A DNA stretch of 64,000 nt from Epiperipatus broadwayi (GCA_028023455.1 JAQFVV010006197.1:18163254-18227253); one strand, 5' to 3'. Counted from the first letter of the stretch, positions 24,062-36,199 are shown. The notes: generated from the sequence alone by a model not told the origin. Numbers and translations are program-made.

Positions 24062-24176
24062 ACACTTTGACCTAGAAGGCAAAAATATTTTTATTGAAAG
24101 ATTGAAAACTCAGAATCAGTATCAATATTCTGATCTGCATCACCCTATCAATATGAAAACTATTCTGCAGTATGAG
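24062..24176 (+). CDS. Candidate exon 1 of an unidentified multi-exon gene
   Basis: Bordered by an acceptor (aaactataatcttag) and a donor gag|gtagat, with one open frame (after one base) encoding about 38 residues: HFDLEGKNIFIERL, then QYQYSDLHHPINMK, then ILQYE. It ends exactly on a codon, matching the exon at 24318. Composition is charged and helical. No family is recognised. The start phase means an upstream exon is needed; it was not found. Confidence 0.4.
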
Positions 24177-24317
24177 GTAGATATAACAGAATAATCATGG
24201 CAAACATATGGATGCAAATCAAGGTCATGTACAATTAGTAAACCCATAGATATAAAAAAAAATCATGACAAAATAAATATATAATTTTTTTTTCTTAATA
24301 AAATCTTGTCTTCGCAG

Positions 24318-24497
24318 ATTAATACTGACCAGGAAATTCTATCTGATGATATCCAAAAAATGCATACTCTTCATGTATACTATAAAAATCTCCAAATATT
24401 TCATGATTATTTGAAATCAAAGTTTAATTATAATGGTCAAATATCTGAAAAATACCAATGCATTACAGACATTCTGGTTTCTAAAATATACACTTGA
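24318..24497 (+). CDS. Candidate exon 2 of the same gene
   Basis: After the acceptor cttgtcttcgcag the frame INTDQEILSDDIQKMHTL, then YYKNLQIFHDYLKSKF, stays open to a stop at 24497, in phase with the exon at 24062. The true 3' border is unclear: the internal GT sites (such as g|gtcaaa or ctg|gtttct) are weak donors. The peptide looks alpha-helical, as in coiled-coil scaffold proteins. No function is assigned. Confidence 0.4.
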   Translation: MNTDQEILSDDIQKMHTLHVYYKNLQIFHDYLKSKFNYNGQISEKYQCITDILVSKIYT

Positions 24498-24946
24498 ACT
24501 ATCTCAACTTTCCACAAGCTATCTCTTTGATTGTTTAATTACAAAAGTTTTAATATATGAATATTATATGGCTCTTAACACCTTTTTCATCTTGAGACAT
24601 AAAATAAAGGCATTTTCTGGCACCTCTTCATAAATAATATTTATTGGTATTTATTTTTCTTCAAGATGCTAATATTTTATAAATGTGGTATTATGATTCC
24701 ATTATAATAAATACTTCATATAAAAAATTTATTTGAATTGAGGCTTTTCCTTCACAATGTAGTTTTATTTGTATTTACAACTTTTGCATGATGTTTATCC
24801 AAATACTTTTACCATTTAACTCTTGATTCTTATAAGTGTATTCTTGCACACTTCTTTATGCTTGAAATGCCTTTTCTTACATTTACTTCCTGAAATGCAA
24901 TAATTTGAGTAGGTATATCATCTTTTCGGTTGCTTTTTCTCTCTAG

Positions 24947-25017
24947 AAAAGATGATCCTTAATCTTTCTAATGAGTTTGAAACACACTTCATTTGTTTTT
25001 GTCATCTCATAAACAAA
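24947..25017 (+). CDS. Candidate exon 3 of the same gene
   Basis: A strong polypyrimidine tract and acceptor (gctttttctctctag) followed by KMILNLSNEFETHF and ICFCHLINK, then a donor aaa|gtaact in phase 0, which fits the exon at 25889. Its starting phase does not fit the stop-codon end of exon 2 without one of the weak internal donors, so the link is unresolved. Confidence 0.35.
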
Positions 25018-25888
25018 GTAACTTTTCACATTTCCTAATGTTACTTTAGGAAATGCTACTCATATTGTAAATCAAGCAAGAACAAAACATTTTGTAGTTT
25101 ATTATCTTTATATATGAAAACATTAATATTAATGTTAAACCAAGGCTGCATTATGCAAAACAATTTGGTAGCCAACAAATTTTTTCATTGCAAAATTCAA
25201 ATTGTTACATATAGTGTTAAAATATGATTATCAAATGAAATAAGTTCAGTATAAAAGACATGATATTATTATATAGAAAGATTAAAACTAAAACCCCAAC
25301 AATCCCTATAGAGAAATAATGAAGAAGGGATTATTCATCAGGTTTTCCAACTACCACATGATGATGGCTTTAGGTTTTTTATTCTTACCATCTTGTTATA
25401 AGTAAGATAAAATAGTCATGTGGTTAGGGGAATCATGTGATATTTGGGTATCCCAGAGTATGATGGTTACAATTCAGTTGACAAAGCTTTTTCTGAGGAA
25501 AAAATTAGATTTATATAAGCATAAGTTTCTATTTTTCTAAAAAAACAACAACATGTGGATATAGTTAATGCTATGAGTGGTAGCATTTAAGCATCCTATA
25601 TTAGCTCAATGCTGAATTTAAATAAGACTCAAGTTTACTCTGATTTGTATTAGTCTTGTTAGGGTTTGACACAGCTGATGAGAATATATTACTGAAACTG
25701 ATTCTATAAGTCTTTTGTTGTCATAGTTCACAATTCAGAATTTATGTATTATATAATGTCATATCTTCATTAAATAATAAGCTAGTGGAAGGTACTTAAA
25801 TACTTTCATTAATACTATTATAATAGTTCTGAAGTATATCAACTATGTAATTAATGATTTAATATAAATATAATGAAAATATTTTTAG

Positions 25889-26046
25889 GTATTAAAGCAT
25901 GACTTATCTAAAGAAATACAACATTTTGAAGAATTAAAAATTATTCAAGATCAACAAAAACAATTTATTACTCAATTGTTTTGTAAGATACTTATAATGG
26001 AAGATACTGTATCGTCCCAAAATGCACTTATTGTAAACTTAATAAG
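25889..26046 (+). CDS. Candidate exon 4 of the same gene
   Basis: Acceptor aatatttttag and donor ataag|gttagg enclose 158 bases open in phase 0: VLKHDLSKEIQHFEELK, then IIQDQQKQFITQLF, then MEDTVSSQNALIVNLIR. The peptide has heptad-like spacing typical of coiled coils. It ends with two leftover bases, which fits the exon at 27423. Confidence 0.45.
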
Positions 26047-26616
26047 GTTAGGTTACTTTTTATAATTTAATAAATCTAGTTAATTATACTATGGTTTTAT
26101 TATTATTGTTATTTTTACTGTTACTGCTGTTAAATATGACATAAAAAAAGATTCGTATCTTGATAAGTTTGTTTTGCCAGAAATGTTTTGTTAATAGTGT
26201 TATTTACTATTTATCAAAATGTTTTGGGGGTAGTACAGGCTAAGGTCTATTGACTAAGTAAAGTTAATCAATGACTGAAAAATACCTAATTGGTAAAAAA
26301 TAAAATATAAACATTTATTCTTGAATTTAGAGCTACAAATATATATGAAATAAAATCAATAAATAATACATTTAACAATAAAATATGAATTAAAAAAATC
26401 AGATATATTAATCTTTAACAGAGGTTTAAAGTTTATATCTGTGCTAGAGATAATCTCTAGTTTCGAAAATGATTAATAATAATCATTAGTGTATTTATCT
26501 AAAATGGATGGCGTCAAAGTTGCGAGGAGTGAATTTGACAATGGTAAATGAAAATATAACAACAACGTATTTATTAAATAAATAAAAAATATTTATACAA
26601 AAAAAAAAAAACTATA

Positions 26617-26994
26617 TCAGCAAAAAACTAAAGGCATGCAGAAATGCAAATCCATAATAAATGAAATTTCAAAAATAAAATCATTAATGACAGATGAGTC
26701 CATTAAATAAAAGTAAGAACAAAATATGCATTTATTGAAATAAGGCAAAATAGTCCTGTTACTAATCTTGTTAAATATGTAGATTGACTTCCTTTCTGAG
26801 GATTTTGTAAAAGTGCAGTAAATTTTCCCTTCACTTCTCATGGAGCTACACCAGTCACAATGCTCTCTATTCATTGAATACTGCTTAGCAAAACAATTTC
26901 TTGACTGATTATTGGCTTTATAAAAATGAAACTGTATTGGTTGACAATGTGAACATGATATACTTCTAATACGATATTCAATGTTATAATACAA
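26617..26994 (-). CDS. Unidentified Cys-rich open frame (doubtful)
   Basis: A 125-codon ATG frame on the minus strand, opposite to the candidate exons and inside their last intron. It holds paired cysteines (SCSHCQ, HCDWCSS, KCIFCSY), suggesting possible zinc binding, but I recognise no family. It may be a chance frame, an exon of an antisense gene or a transposon remnant. Confidence 0.2.
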   Translation of the reverse strand: MYYNIEYRIRSISCSHCQPIQFHFYKANNQSRNCFAKQYSMNREHCDWCSSMRSEGKIYCTFTKSSERKSIYIFNKISNRTILPYFNKCIFCSYFYLMDSSVINDFIFEISFIMDLHFCMPLVFC

Positions 26995-27422
26995 AAATGA
27001 TGAAATGAAAAATTTATGACTGATTACAAATTTTAAAATGTATATTTTGGAATTATTTTGTATTATTACCTAATTATAATACTATTTAGCTTATTGTGCT
27101 TGGTTTCTATATGAGAAAATTACTACAATGAATAGTTTCTTTCTTTTGAACTTAATTTGTTCTGGATTTCCATCTCTGGATACATTTTATTTTCTATTAT
27201 GTTTTTTTTTTGTTAAAAATAAATTCAAAAATAAATATATTTAATTTTTTAATGGTTAATTATTTTTTGAATTCTTAGCATGTGCAGTTACATCTATGAA
27301 GTAGACTATATAAACATACTTATACCAGTAGCAATTTTTTTTTTAAAAAAAATCTGAAGCTGTTTGTATATTTTACTTGAATGTCTTTAAAAAATAACAT
27401 ATTTTAACTTAATGGCTTTCAG

Positions 27423-27480
27423 TAGTAAAAAGAGAGAAAACAAAAGTAGTTGGAGAAGAAATGAGAGTATGACATGTTAA
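27423..27480 (+). CDS. Possible terminal exon of the same gene
   Basis: The acceptor ttaatggctttcag, with a branch-like ttaact just upstream, leads in the matching phase to a short basic tail (SSKKRENKSSWRRNESMTC) and a stop. Short and unsupported by homology. Confidence 0.25.
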
Positions 27481-27595
27481 TATTTTACTTAATACAAAAG
27501 CATATCTGCCTTTGATACCAATTGTAAAAATTTTTTTCTTAGTGATGATCATCAAAAAAACAACAACATACAAATACAGTTAGAAAAAGGTTTAC

Positions 27596-29075
27596 AAGGG
27601 AGTGATTATATGGTAAATTGAAATTTCAGGAGCAACATGGTAAGAGGGGATGGATACATGTGAAAAGGAAATGGGAAGTGGAAAGGGGAAAGGATGTGTA
27701 GTCCAGGCCAGTCCAAGATGCATGTCTTCATTGAGCAAGCACTGCATGGGTCACAAACATTTAAATGATTGAGTCCTATGACAGAGGCTGAGAGGATGAG
27801 AGTTGGAGGATTGCCCAAGTGTCTGTGAGGAGTGGAGGTGGGGCTAGTTTGGTATCTCTGGTTTTGAGAGAGTGAATTAGGTCCAATAGCTTTTGATTCA
27901 CTGAGTGTACTCTCTGGTCTAAAATAATGTCACATCAGAGCAATCAGAGTGCATAGATGAGGAAAACTGATAGTCTAATGGTTGCAAAGACCCCTGTTTC
28001 TATGGATTCTTGGAGGTTGAAGATGGTGTTCCTGTGTGAGGAAAGGCAGGAGTTGATGACATGTCTCACTCCAAGCAGAAAGTAACATTTAAGTAGGAAG
28101 TGCTGGAGGATTTCAGTGTCAGTTTTACAGAGCGGGCATAGGGGGAGAGATCTTGGTGAAACCCCTACAGTTGGCCAAAAATTGATTTGTGGGAAGGGAG
28201 TGAAAGTTGATTTTAAGGAGGAAATCGAGGAATTTTGCCTCAAGGGACCACCTTTTGAATTTGCAGATTGAGCATTGGTAAGTTTGAGGAATGTAGGGGA
28301 AACAATGGAGAAGTCTGCAGTCTGATTGACAACCTCCAGTATTTTAGTTTACCACTGATGGATGGTAGAACAAAGCCAGCCTTTTGTAGGATATTGGCAA
28401 TGAGTGAGGTCCATGACCTGGGACTGCCACTGGGAGGAGGAGTGTTGGTGGGTGTGATAATGATATGCACAAGGTTTGCAGGAAAGTGATTTAGGAGTGT
28501 GAGGATAACGTTGTGAGATCTCTGGAATCAGAGGAGTGTCAATGGAGTGTGGGCCCAACCGCTTGAGGTTTATAGGAAAACAAGTTCTTTTTAGGTTGAT
28601 AGCCACTACCTTTCTGCCCCAGAGAAAATGGGTGCAAAGGGAATTGATTTTGGATATAAAGGAATGTGTAGGTAGAACAATGGGGAGGTAATATGCTATT
28701 TTAGGAAACACTAGAAGATTGAGGATGACTTTCCCATAAAGGGAGAGGTAGATGCCTGTAATAGCACTGAGTGTGGTTTGGACCTGTACCCTCATGTCCT
28801 TAGGAGACTATGAGGGGGAATCTGAGGAAGTTGTGTGGCTTGGCATTGAAGGTGGAAGGGATTTGTTTATCGGAAGATAGTTGCCAGGCTGCTGATTTGT
28901 CACTGCTAAATTCCAGCCTATATGTTTCAGTGTATCAGGTGAGGATCTGTTGAAGCCTGGAGAATGAGATTGACTGAGGTAAGGAAGACAACCACATCAT
29001 CTACATAAGCAAGGCATTTGATGCTTTTGCCTAGTGCAGGAATGAGGATGCCATGGAGGTCATGCACCACCAATT
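27596..29075 (-). pseudogene. 5'-truncated LINE (endonuclease-type), minus strand
   Basis: Read on the minus strand it enters inside the reverse transcriptase palm (LAYVDDVVVFL, motif at about 28996-29007). It continues through the thumb (LWGRKVVAINLKR, then INLKRLGPHSIDTPLI) to a CCHC-like C-terminal motif (LCPLCKTDTEILQHFLLKC) and the closing ATIRLSVFLIYAL. The last part matches the end of the LINE at 50285-53965 (TVIRLSIFLTYAF), so the two belong to related families. Several stops and frameshifts. Markedly less A+T-rich than its surroundings, which suggests later arrival than the host sequence. Confidence 0.8.
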
Positions 29076-29082
29076 GTAAATA

Positions 29083-29602
29083 TTGCATTAAATGTTGAAA
29101 TGAGCAAACAATTTAAACTTTGTGGCTAATTGTTCTAAAGTGTAAAATATAAAATGCACTAACATGCACGAAAACACAAAGCTGAAGACAAATAAAGAAA
29201 TTTTTTTAAATTTATTTTATTTTTATATATTTTTAATTATGTGGCTAAACGCTTTCAATGGTCAGAGCCCTTATATTCATAGCCATCTTGTAAATAGACA
29301 AGTAATTTGATTAAGAGTGATGTAAATTTATGCAAATGTGATAGTTACATATTCCATAAATAGAAAAGACTCTTGCTACAAAATATCCAGGAAATGGAAT
29401 ATGTAACTATCACATTTGCATAAATTTACATTGCTTTTAATCAATTTACTTGTCTATTTACAACATGGCTGTGAATATGAGGGATCTGACCCTCGAAAGC
29501 GCTTAGCCACGTAATTAAATATATATAAAATATTTCTTTATTTGTCTTCAGCTTTGTGTGCTCGTGCATGTTAGCACATTTTATATTTTGCATTAAATGT
29601 TG
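29083..29602. repeat. Long fold-back, ~200-bp arms, direct flanking repeats
   Basis: Arms about 29140-29355 and 29394-29592 are near-perfect reverse complements (ggaatatgtaactatcacat; agctgaagacaaataaagaa) around a 38-base spacer. Outside, ttgcattaaatgttg occurs at 29083-29097 and again at 29588-29602. This could be a target duplication of a non-autonomous DNA element. The LINE 5' truncation point lies directly beside it. Confidence 0.8.
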
Positions 29603-30331
29603 TACTTATTTTGTTTGTTGATTTCTACAATAATAATCATTAATTATTATGTGTAATTTAATTGGAATTATTTATCAATTAAAATTATAAATTATTTCAT
29701 ACTATTGTAATCATTTTATTAAAAGAATTATATAAATAATATATATATAAAGTAGGAATTATATATGTACAAAGTACAGAATATAACAAAATAGATGTAC
29801 CAAAGAAAAATGAACTAAGTTAGGAATTTGATTATTCAAACAAAGGATTGAAAAACATTGATACGATTTTAAAAAAAAGAAATATGTTATGTGTTTTGCT
29901 AACTAAATCTATATAGTATTACAAATACCTTTACTAAATTTCTGTTTTTTTTTGTTTTTTTTTGAGAAGTAGAGATTATACATGCAAAATTCTAACAGAA
30001 AACACATACATGTAAGCTATTTTTTTAAATAACTGATTGCATAAAAATTTGCTACAGATATATATAGGAGGATATTAATTATTAAAGAAATAAATTAAAG
30101 TCATTCTAAATATTTTTTTACTTACATATAATTACATATACAATGGAATTATAATATCCACTATGTTCATTTTAGCTAACGTCACATAGATTGTATATCT
30201 TGAATAATAACTCATATTCTGTTGATAAACTTTGATTATAATAGAATACATATTGTTTATTAAACTGCAAGTTTATAATATAAACAAAAATTTAAAAAAA
30301 AAAAAAATTATTAATAATACATTGAGAGAGC
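29603..30331. other. A+T-rich spacer
   Basis: No gene recognised. Confidence 0.3.
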
Positions 30332-30336
30332 ATATT

Positions 30337-30960
30337 TGTTATAGTCCTCCCTTCTCTCAGAAGTGGTCCAGATGCCATCGGATTAAGCATTGTTTGCCAC
30401 AGGCCAATAGGCTGATGTATAGATAAAAACATAGCCAATGATTATTACAGGCCAATAAGCAACAATGCTTGCTGAATCTGAAGGTTTTCAATGAGGTCAG
30501 GAATCTGGGTATAAATAGTCAGCCTTTTGTAAGAATCAGGGAAGAACGTCTGTCTAACCTGAAACAGACTCTTTGCGTTCTCCCAGGGAAACTCTGCTAA
30601 CCTAAACAGCAGCAAGTATTCCCATTGATAGCACTACGCTATTTAGTCTACGCAGCTAGGCAAGTTACACAGAGACCTGATGCTGCTAAGACCACACTTG
30701 GCTCAAGGCAAGCTGTCTTGTATAGCTGGAAGAGCCATACACCTTACCCGTGAGGCAAGCCATCAGGTGTAGCTGGAAGTGATAGGCAGAATCCAGAGTT
30801 TACATTAAACTCCAATATTCAGTATTGTAAATATTCTCTTGTATATATACTGTATATTGTATTGTATATATTTGTATATATAATAAATATATTAATTGTA
30901 ATACTTGTCTTAGTATTATTTTCTGAAGTTTGGGTCTGTACTCCAGACCAAAACATAACA
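30337..30960 (+). mobile_element. Solo LTR
   Basis: A 624-bp unit starting TGTTATAGTCC and ending CCAAAACATAACA, so the ends are TG/CA and mutually inverted (tgttat/ataaca). It is flanked on both sides by atatt (30332-30336, 30961-30965), a 5-bp target duplication as left by Gypsy-type integrases. Inside are a TATA box (tataaatag, 30510-30518) and an AATAAA signal (30882-30887), as expected for an LTR read on the plus strand. No internal region is present, indicating LTR-LTR recombination. Not the same LTR as element 1. Confidence 0.85.
30510..30518 (+). promoter_or_regulatory. TATA box of solo LTR
   Basis: tataaatag in the middle of the LTR, within a less A+T-rich context where it stands out. 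Confidence 0.6.
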
Positions 30961-31099
30961 ATATTTAAATATATATTTATTGTATAATATTTCTGTAGTG
31001 TAATTTTTACTGTACCACTCACACAAGATAGGGATTGGTTTCTATCCACTTTTAACAACTTATGGAGGAATGTAATCATTCTGATCAAAGACATGAAAG

Positions 31100-31460
31100 A
31101 GATCTATGATTTCCAAGATGCACATTTTATGCTAAGCCAATGGTCACCAGTGGGCTCAGACCACAATCTCTTACATATATCTTTATCATTGTTCAGTCCC
31201 AACCTTTTGTGAGAATGATGTGTTATTCATTATTGGATAATCACTAGTCTAATGAATGACTAATAAAAATTATTAATATACTTCCATTAAGTGGTTTATG
31301 TCAAAATTGTGAGGGCAGCTAATTTGACACTTACTAATTAAACTAATATATATACATATATACTGAACATTGATAAAGATATCTGTAAGAGATTGTGATC
31401 TGCACCAACTGATGATTGCTGGTTCAGCATGAAATGTGAAACTTGGGGATCACATATTAT
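31100..31460. repeat. Diverged repeat B pieces in opposite orientation
   Basis: 31105-31180 (forward: gctaagccaatggtcaccag) and 31380-31445 (reverse: caccaactgatgattgctgg) are decayed copies of the same part of repeat B facing each other. Confidence 0.5.
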
Positions 31461-31461
31461 A

Positions 31462-33459
31462 TATCTTTGGTCACATGTTTATGAACCCCCCCCCCCCCCC
31501 AAGGTGTTAAAAGTGAATACAAACTAGTCCCCATGTAAGAGTAATGTAGTGAAAATTACACCACAGAAATATTTATTATTAGATAATTTTTAGTCTAATG
31601 AATGAGTAATAAAAATTATTAATATTTATTGTGTGTGTGTTCAATCATTCACATTCATTAAAAAAAATGAAAATAATAAAAACTTTGTAGTGAATCTTTA
31701 TTGGATTTTTAATCAATAGTGTTAGATTTTTATTGCACTTAAATACACTCTGCATGTTATCCATTCACTTCAATAACTTTTTTTATTGAAACATGAATAG
31801 CCATCTCACTATTAGCAGATAATGACCTTTCCTAGTTGTTTTGATGTTTTATAGATGTGAATCAGTTTTGGAATTTCTACAGTGATACTTATTTGCCATT
31901 AACCAGTTCAGTTATAAGCTTTCTATTGCAATGCAAGAATATCTGATATTTTATTTTTCATTATTACTAGATCAAAAACTTTTGCTTAATTATTAAAAAA
32001 AATACTTCAATTTATTATATGAATAGAGTACCACATCAAAGTGAAGAATAAAATGTATGTGCTTTCAACTCATCTTGAATAAACATTATTTACAAACATG
32101 ATCATATATAGTTCTGCAGATGGAAAAGTGGCTACTGCTGTATTGTAAAATTTATTAAATTTATGAATTTTAATGTTTTTATTTTTTGTTCATTTAGATT
32201 TTTTTGGGGAGTAGAACATAACTGAAGTAGTGTATATTGATTCAGCACGTATCTATGAATTCACAGTATTTGTTTTCCAAGTAATATTTTAATGTTTACA
32301 GTAAATTAGTTTGCTATTTTATTAACATAATTTGAATGCAAGTCAAGTAGATAAAATTACTCTTTCATCATAAAAATTCATGAACTTTATCAATAATTAA
32401 AATGAAACTTTTCTAATAAATAATAACTGTATATCATATTAATGCATTTTTGATAATGTAAAACTAATTCATTTTCAAAATAAGAAGAAAATAAGGAATT
32501 TAAAAATATTTAAAATCTGGAATTTTGTGAAATATTATCCAAAGAACTATAATGTTAAAATCAAAGTTACTAAACTTTCTCATATCTTTATTGATATGCT
32601 ACCAAGAACTGTTAACATCATTCTATTCTGGAACTTGTAATCATTGGAAACATATGAGCAAATGTATGAAAAAGTCATATAATGTTATGGGCATTAACCT
32701 TATTAGTAATAGAATATAAGTAGTCTATAGCTATAATAAAGCTGAGATCAGTAAAATATACAAAATTGACTTAATGTCAGATCTATATAACTATGCAAAT
32801 GAACTAATTTGTATTCTAATGGTTAAGATTTTTATTAAATTTTAGAGTATTAACTGGAATTTTAATTTTAGATGCACAGGTGCATTAATTTCAACTTTAA
32901 ATCTTAATTCCCATTGATAAAGGGAAAGCCTGAAACCTACCGAAGATAGAATATTACTGCATAATACTATATGGTTCCCATTTATTACTTAGATGTACAG
33001 TATAAGATTATGGAGTTGTGATCTGGAAATAAAAAAATAAAAATGTGAATTGTAAAGTAAAGCTAGAAAAAGAATAAAATTTGCAAAGGAAAATACATGT
33101 TGGTATTAGAAGAAAACAAGAAGAAAAGCCAGCATTATTATAAAAAAGAGAAATGACATTATAAAATATATGGAAGAGAAATGCAGCACAAAAAATTATA
33201 AATTTATTCTGAATTGCAATGGACTGCAAATAAAAAAGTGAGACATGCAAATTAAATACATGAAGATTGAAGATATGATAAAAGAAGAAGGTGAAAGAAT
33301 AAAGAAATTGTTAGTAATGCTATATACCAAATGTCAAATGATGAATATGAACCAAATAATATGAAGCATGCAGTAGTGATTGGGATATTTAAAAAATCTG
33401 AAAAGGAAAATATTGTAAATTTCAAATTTGGTATTCTTCTATCACTTCTATATGCACAT
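31462..33459. other. Spacer, nothing recognised
   Basis: A pure C run at about 31487-31500 and long A+T-rich sequence. A block near 31250-31340 resembles 26470-26555 (gtcaaa, gcgag/gtgag, aatttgaca). No gene seen. Confidence 0.3.
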
Positions 33460-33710
33460 AGGCAAAACTCTCCATGCAGTAGTGCCACTCAGTGCAAGAC
33501 AGAGTAATCAGTGGATGCAGGAAGGTTTGTGCATAAAATCCCTATCTAATACCTACTCATCCAATATTTCCAGACTAGTTTCTAGCTTGTGATTTTCATC
33601 AGTCCATTGATTGCTCTGGCTTTCACTGAGTGGTGCTACTATATGAAGAGTTTGCCTGTGTATAAACAGCTTGTGTAAGTATAAAGAATGGTGATCATGT
33701 GATGTTTGAT
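33460..33710. repeat. Repeat A, partial fold-back copy
   Basis: Forward part 33460-33600 (gcaaaactctccatgcagta to gactagtttctagcttgtga), then a reverse end 33600-33710 ending ggtgatcatgtgatg, the family terminus. Confidence 0.7.
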
Positions 33711-33764
33711 GGTTTAATACAGTTCTATATACAACATATTTATTTAAACTATTACATCTCATAT

Positions 33765-35030
33765 ACTATAAACCAACTAAAGAATAAGCTGGATTCAAAG
33801 GTAGTTTTAGTATAATTAATCACATTCAGTGTAGAAAAACTCAAAAACTATGAGTGCTATTGTGTTTTAGATTTTTCTATTATAAAAATATATTTGACTC
33901 TGTTAGAAAAAAAAATCTAAGTGCTAGGTACAAATCAGACACTTTACATTGATTTAACTATAAATCATAAACTAGTTGGGAATATGGATAGGACAACATT
34001 GAACAGGGATTTAACAAAAACTATCATCTAACTCCTATTGATTACTCAAGTTCAAGGAAGACAGAAAAGGAATAGACAGAAAAGGAATAATACTAATAGA
34101 ATTTGCTTCTATATACATTTGATCTGTGACTTTCATTTTGAATTATCAAGATACTGATCCCAGTATTTTAGTCAAACTGTGATAAATATCATTATAATGA
34201 AGCAATAATTATGTGATTATATTGTGACCCTAAGAAGTTTAACTTTGGTAAGGGAGCATGATAGAATAATTTCATATCTTCAAAGCATTTTAGTGCAGTT
34301 TTATGAAAAATATTTTATGGATTAAAATGAAAAGCTGAGGAAATAAATAATGAGAAATTATTTATCTAGATCTGCAAATAATTATTATTTCAACAAATAA
34401 TATTTTCGAACCTCAGAAAGTGTTGCAAGAGTCATTAGATAAAGCAAAAAAGTAAAATAAAAATAAATGCTGCAAAGAGTAAAATAAGTTATTGGTTTTC
34501 TCTAAAAAGTTCAATAAAAAAAGACTAATTAATAATAATGAATTAGAGGTTAATGACTATAAATATCTTGGTCTGATTATTAATACAAATGGAACATAAT
34601 GAATAAAATTAATTATAGGATTAAACTTGGATTAAAAGCTTTAAATAGTGGATTAATATGCCTATAAGTTTTTAATAGATGTGCTTTACCAGTTTTTATA
34701 TATGAATATGAGATTTATACACTTAACAGAAGGACAGTAAAAGACTTTGAAATATGATGGGAATGTATATTGTGAGTATCAAAGTGAAATCAAAAATGAA
34801 GTACATGGGTGGAGTACAACATTTATCATTTACTTCTTTGATAAAATTAAAATCTAAAATGAAGGTTGGTTAATCATTTTTATATAAAAAAAAAAAGATG
34901 GCAATAAATGAACAATCGTAGTTGGATTGAACGCCAGAGAGCTTTATGGAGAAGAGAAGATATAGGCTGAAAATGTAGAGTGAACACGGACAACCCTCAT
35001 CTTGCAGTGGATTAATAATGATTGAAAAAG
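33765..35030 (+). pseudogene. RTE-type LINE, copy 3 (heavily decayed)
   Basis: Collinear remains of the reverse transcriptase found at 62430-63779: the AGFKGSFS segment (33800), a relic of DYEKAFDS (33880), the GLKW-type segment (34315), the YKYLG segment (34559), and the 3' end near 35020 (cttgcagtggattaataatg). Stops and deletions throughout, more than in the other two copies, so this is the oldest. Confidence 0.7.
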
Positions 35031-35226
35031 ATGTGTAATGTGAGAGTAGGATTGAAGATTTAATTTTAACAATACTAAATCTTCTCTTGTAAAATGTTTT
35101 CTTAATATGGAGCTGAAAATTTAGCCCGTTTTAAATCAATTTTCAATCTTTGTTCCTTAAATGAAATTTTTTTAGATTGTCAACGATTTTTTTTTTTTTT
35201 GTAGTGATATTATTTATTGCACTTTC

Positions 35227-35550
35227 AGTGATTTTGATTGATTGATTATGTATAGTCTTTTTAAAGATTACCCATAATCCTACTGCAAACAATCTATAGC
35301 TTTGTGAATAATATATCATTTCTGATTATTATCTTTATCATTAGATTAAAACATAAAGTTATCCTTTTACACAGCTATTGTTATGCATAGTGATTTTGAT
35401 TGATTGATTATGTATAGTCTTTTTAAAGATTACCCATAATCCTACTGCAAACAATCTATAGCTTTGTGAATAATATATCATTTCTGATTATTATCTTTAT
35501 CATGAGATTAAAACATAAAGTTATCCTTTTACACAGCTATTGTTATGCAT
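35227..35550. repeat. Tandem duplication, 162-bp unit, two copies
   Basis: 35227-35388 and 35389-35550 differ at only one or two positions by eye (for example catta versus catga), so the duplication is recent. Confidence 0.92.
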
Positions 35551-36081
35551 ATTTATTAATTTTCAAAATTTAAAAAATATTATTCAACCCAATTTTCAAC
35601 AAGAATTATTAAATAAAACACTTGGTTTTGTAATAAGAAAATGAGTTATTTATGGTTGATTTTTAAATTACTATATATACCAGATAAGTTATGATTGATT
35701 TTTATTTCTTTTTTCTTCCGCATATTTTAGCAGCAATAATTTTTGCTTCATTTCACTTTTTTTTTTTTTTTTTTTTTTTGAATTAGCTACTTATAAAAAA
35801 AAAAAAAAAGAAGTTGATTGCATGATCATTCTCTCAGAAAAAGTGAGTATGACAGTTTCCTTTATTATTTAAAAATTTCCTCAAATAAATTGATCTGATG
35901 TGAAAACGTCTTGCTCTTTAGCCTACTAGCTCCACAAATTACCTATGTAAGAATATAGTTCATTTTATGTTTTTTTCATAATATTTAAAGAACCATATTT
36001 TTATTTTTAATTTTGCTTTCACATTAAAAAAAATTCTATTTTCATTTTTTTAAAAAAATGTTTTCGTTTTTCTTTTCATGT
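35551..36081. other. Spacer with homopolymers
   Basis: A long T run at 35758-35780 and an A run at 35799-35811. No gene recognised. Confidence 0.35.
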
Positions 36082-36163
36082 GTCAAAGCATCTGCCGGGA
36101 AGCGAATCCGGGACAACTGCTTGTAAGGCTGCTGTGCTAACCACTCGGCCACAAACGCTTGAC
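36082..36163 (-). repeat. tRNA-derived element, copy 2
   Basis: On the minus strand: box A-like tggccgagtggttagc, a seven-base loop cttacaa (UAC in anticodon position), and a box B-like gattcgcttcc in a T arm. The D arm recalls tRNA-Ser/Leu, but no long variable arm is present. Ends gtcaagc and gctttgac can pair outside the tRNA-like body. Likely a SINE head or mobile tRNA-like unit and not a working tRNA gene. Confidence 0.6.
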
Positions 36164-36199
36164 AATGTTTACGTTTTTGATTAATATTTTTATACAATC

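Noticed and set aside
28268-28489. Plus-strand frame inside the LINE at 27596-29075
   Set aside because: Shadow of the minus-strand reverse transcriptase thumb.
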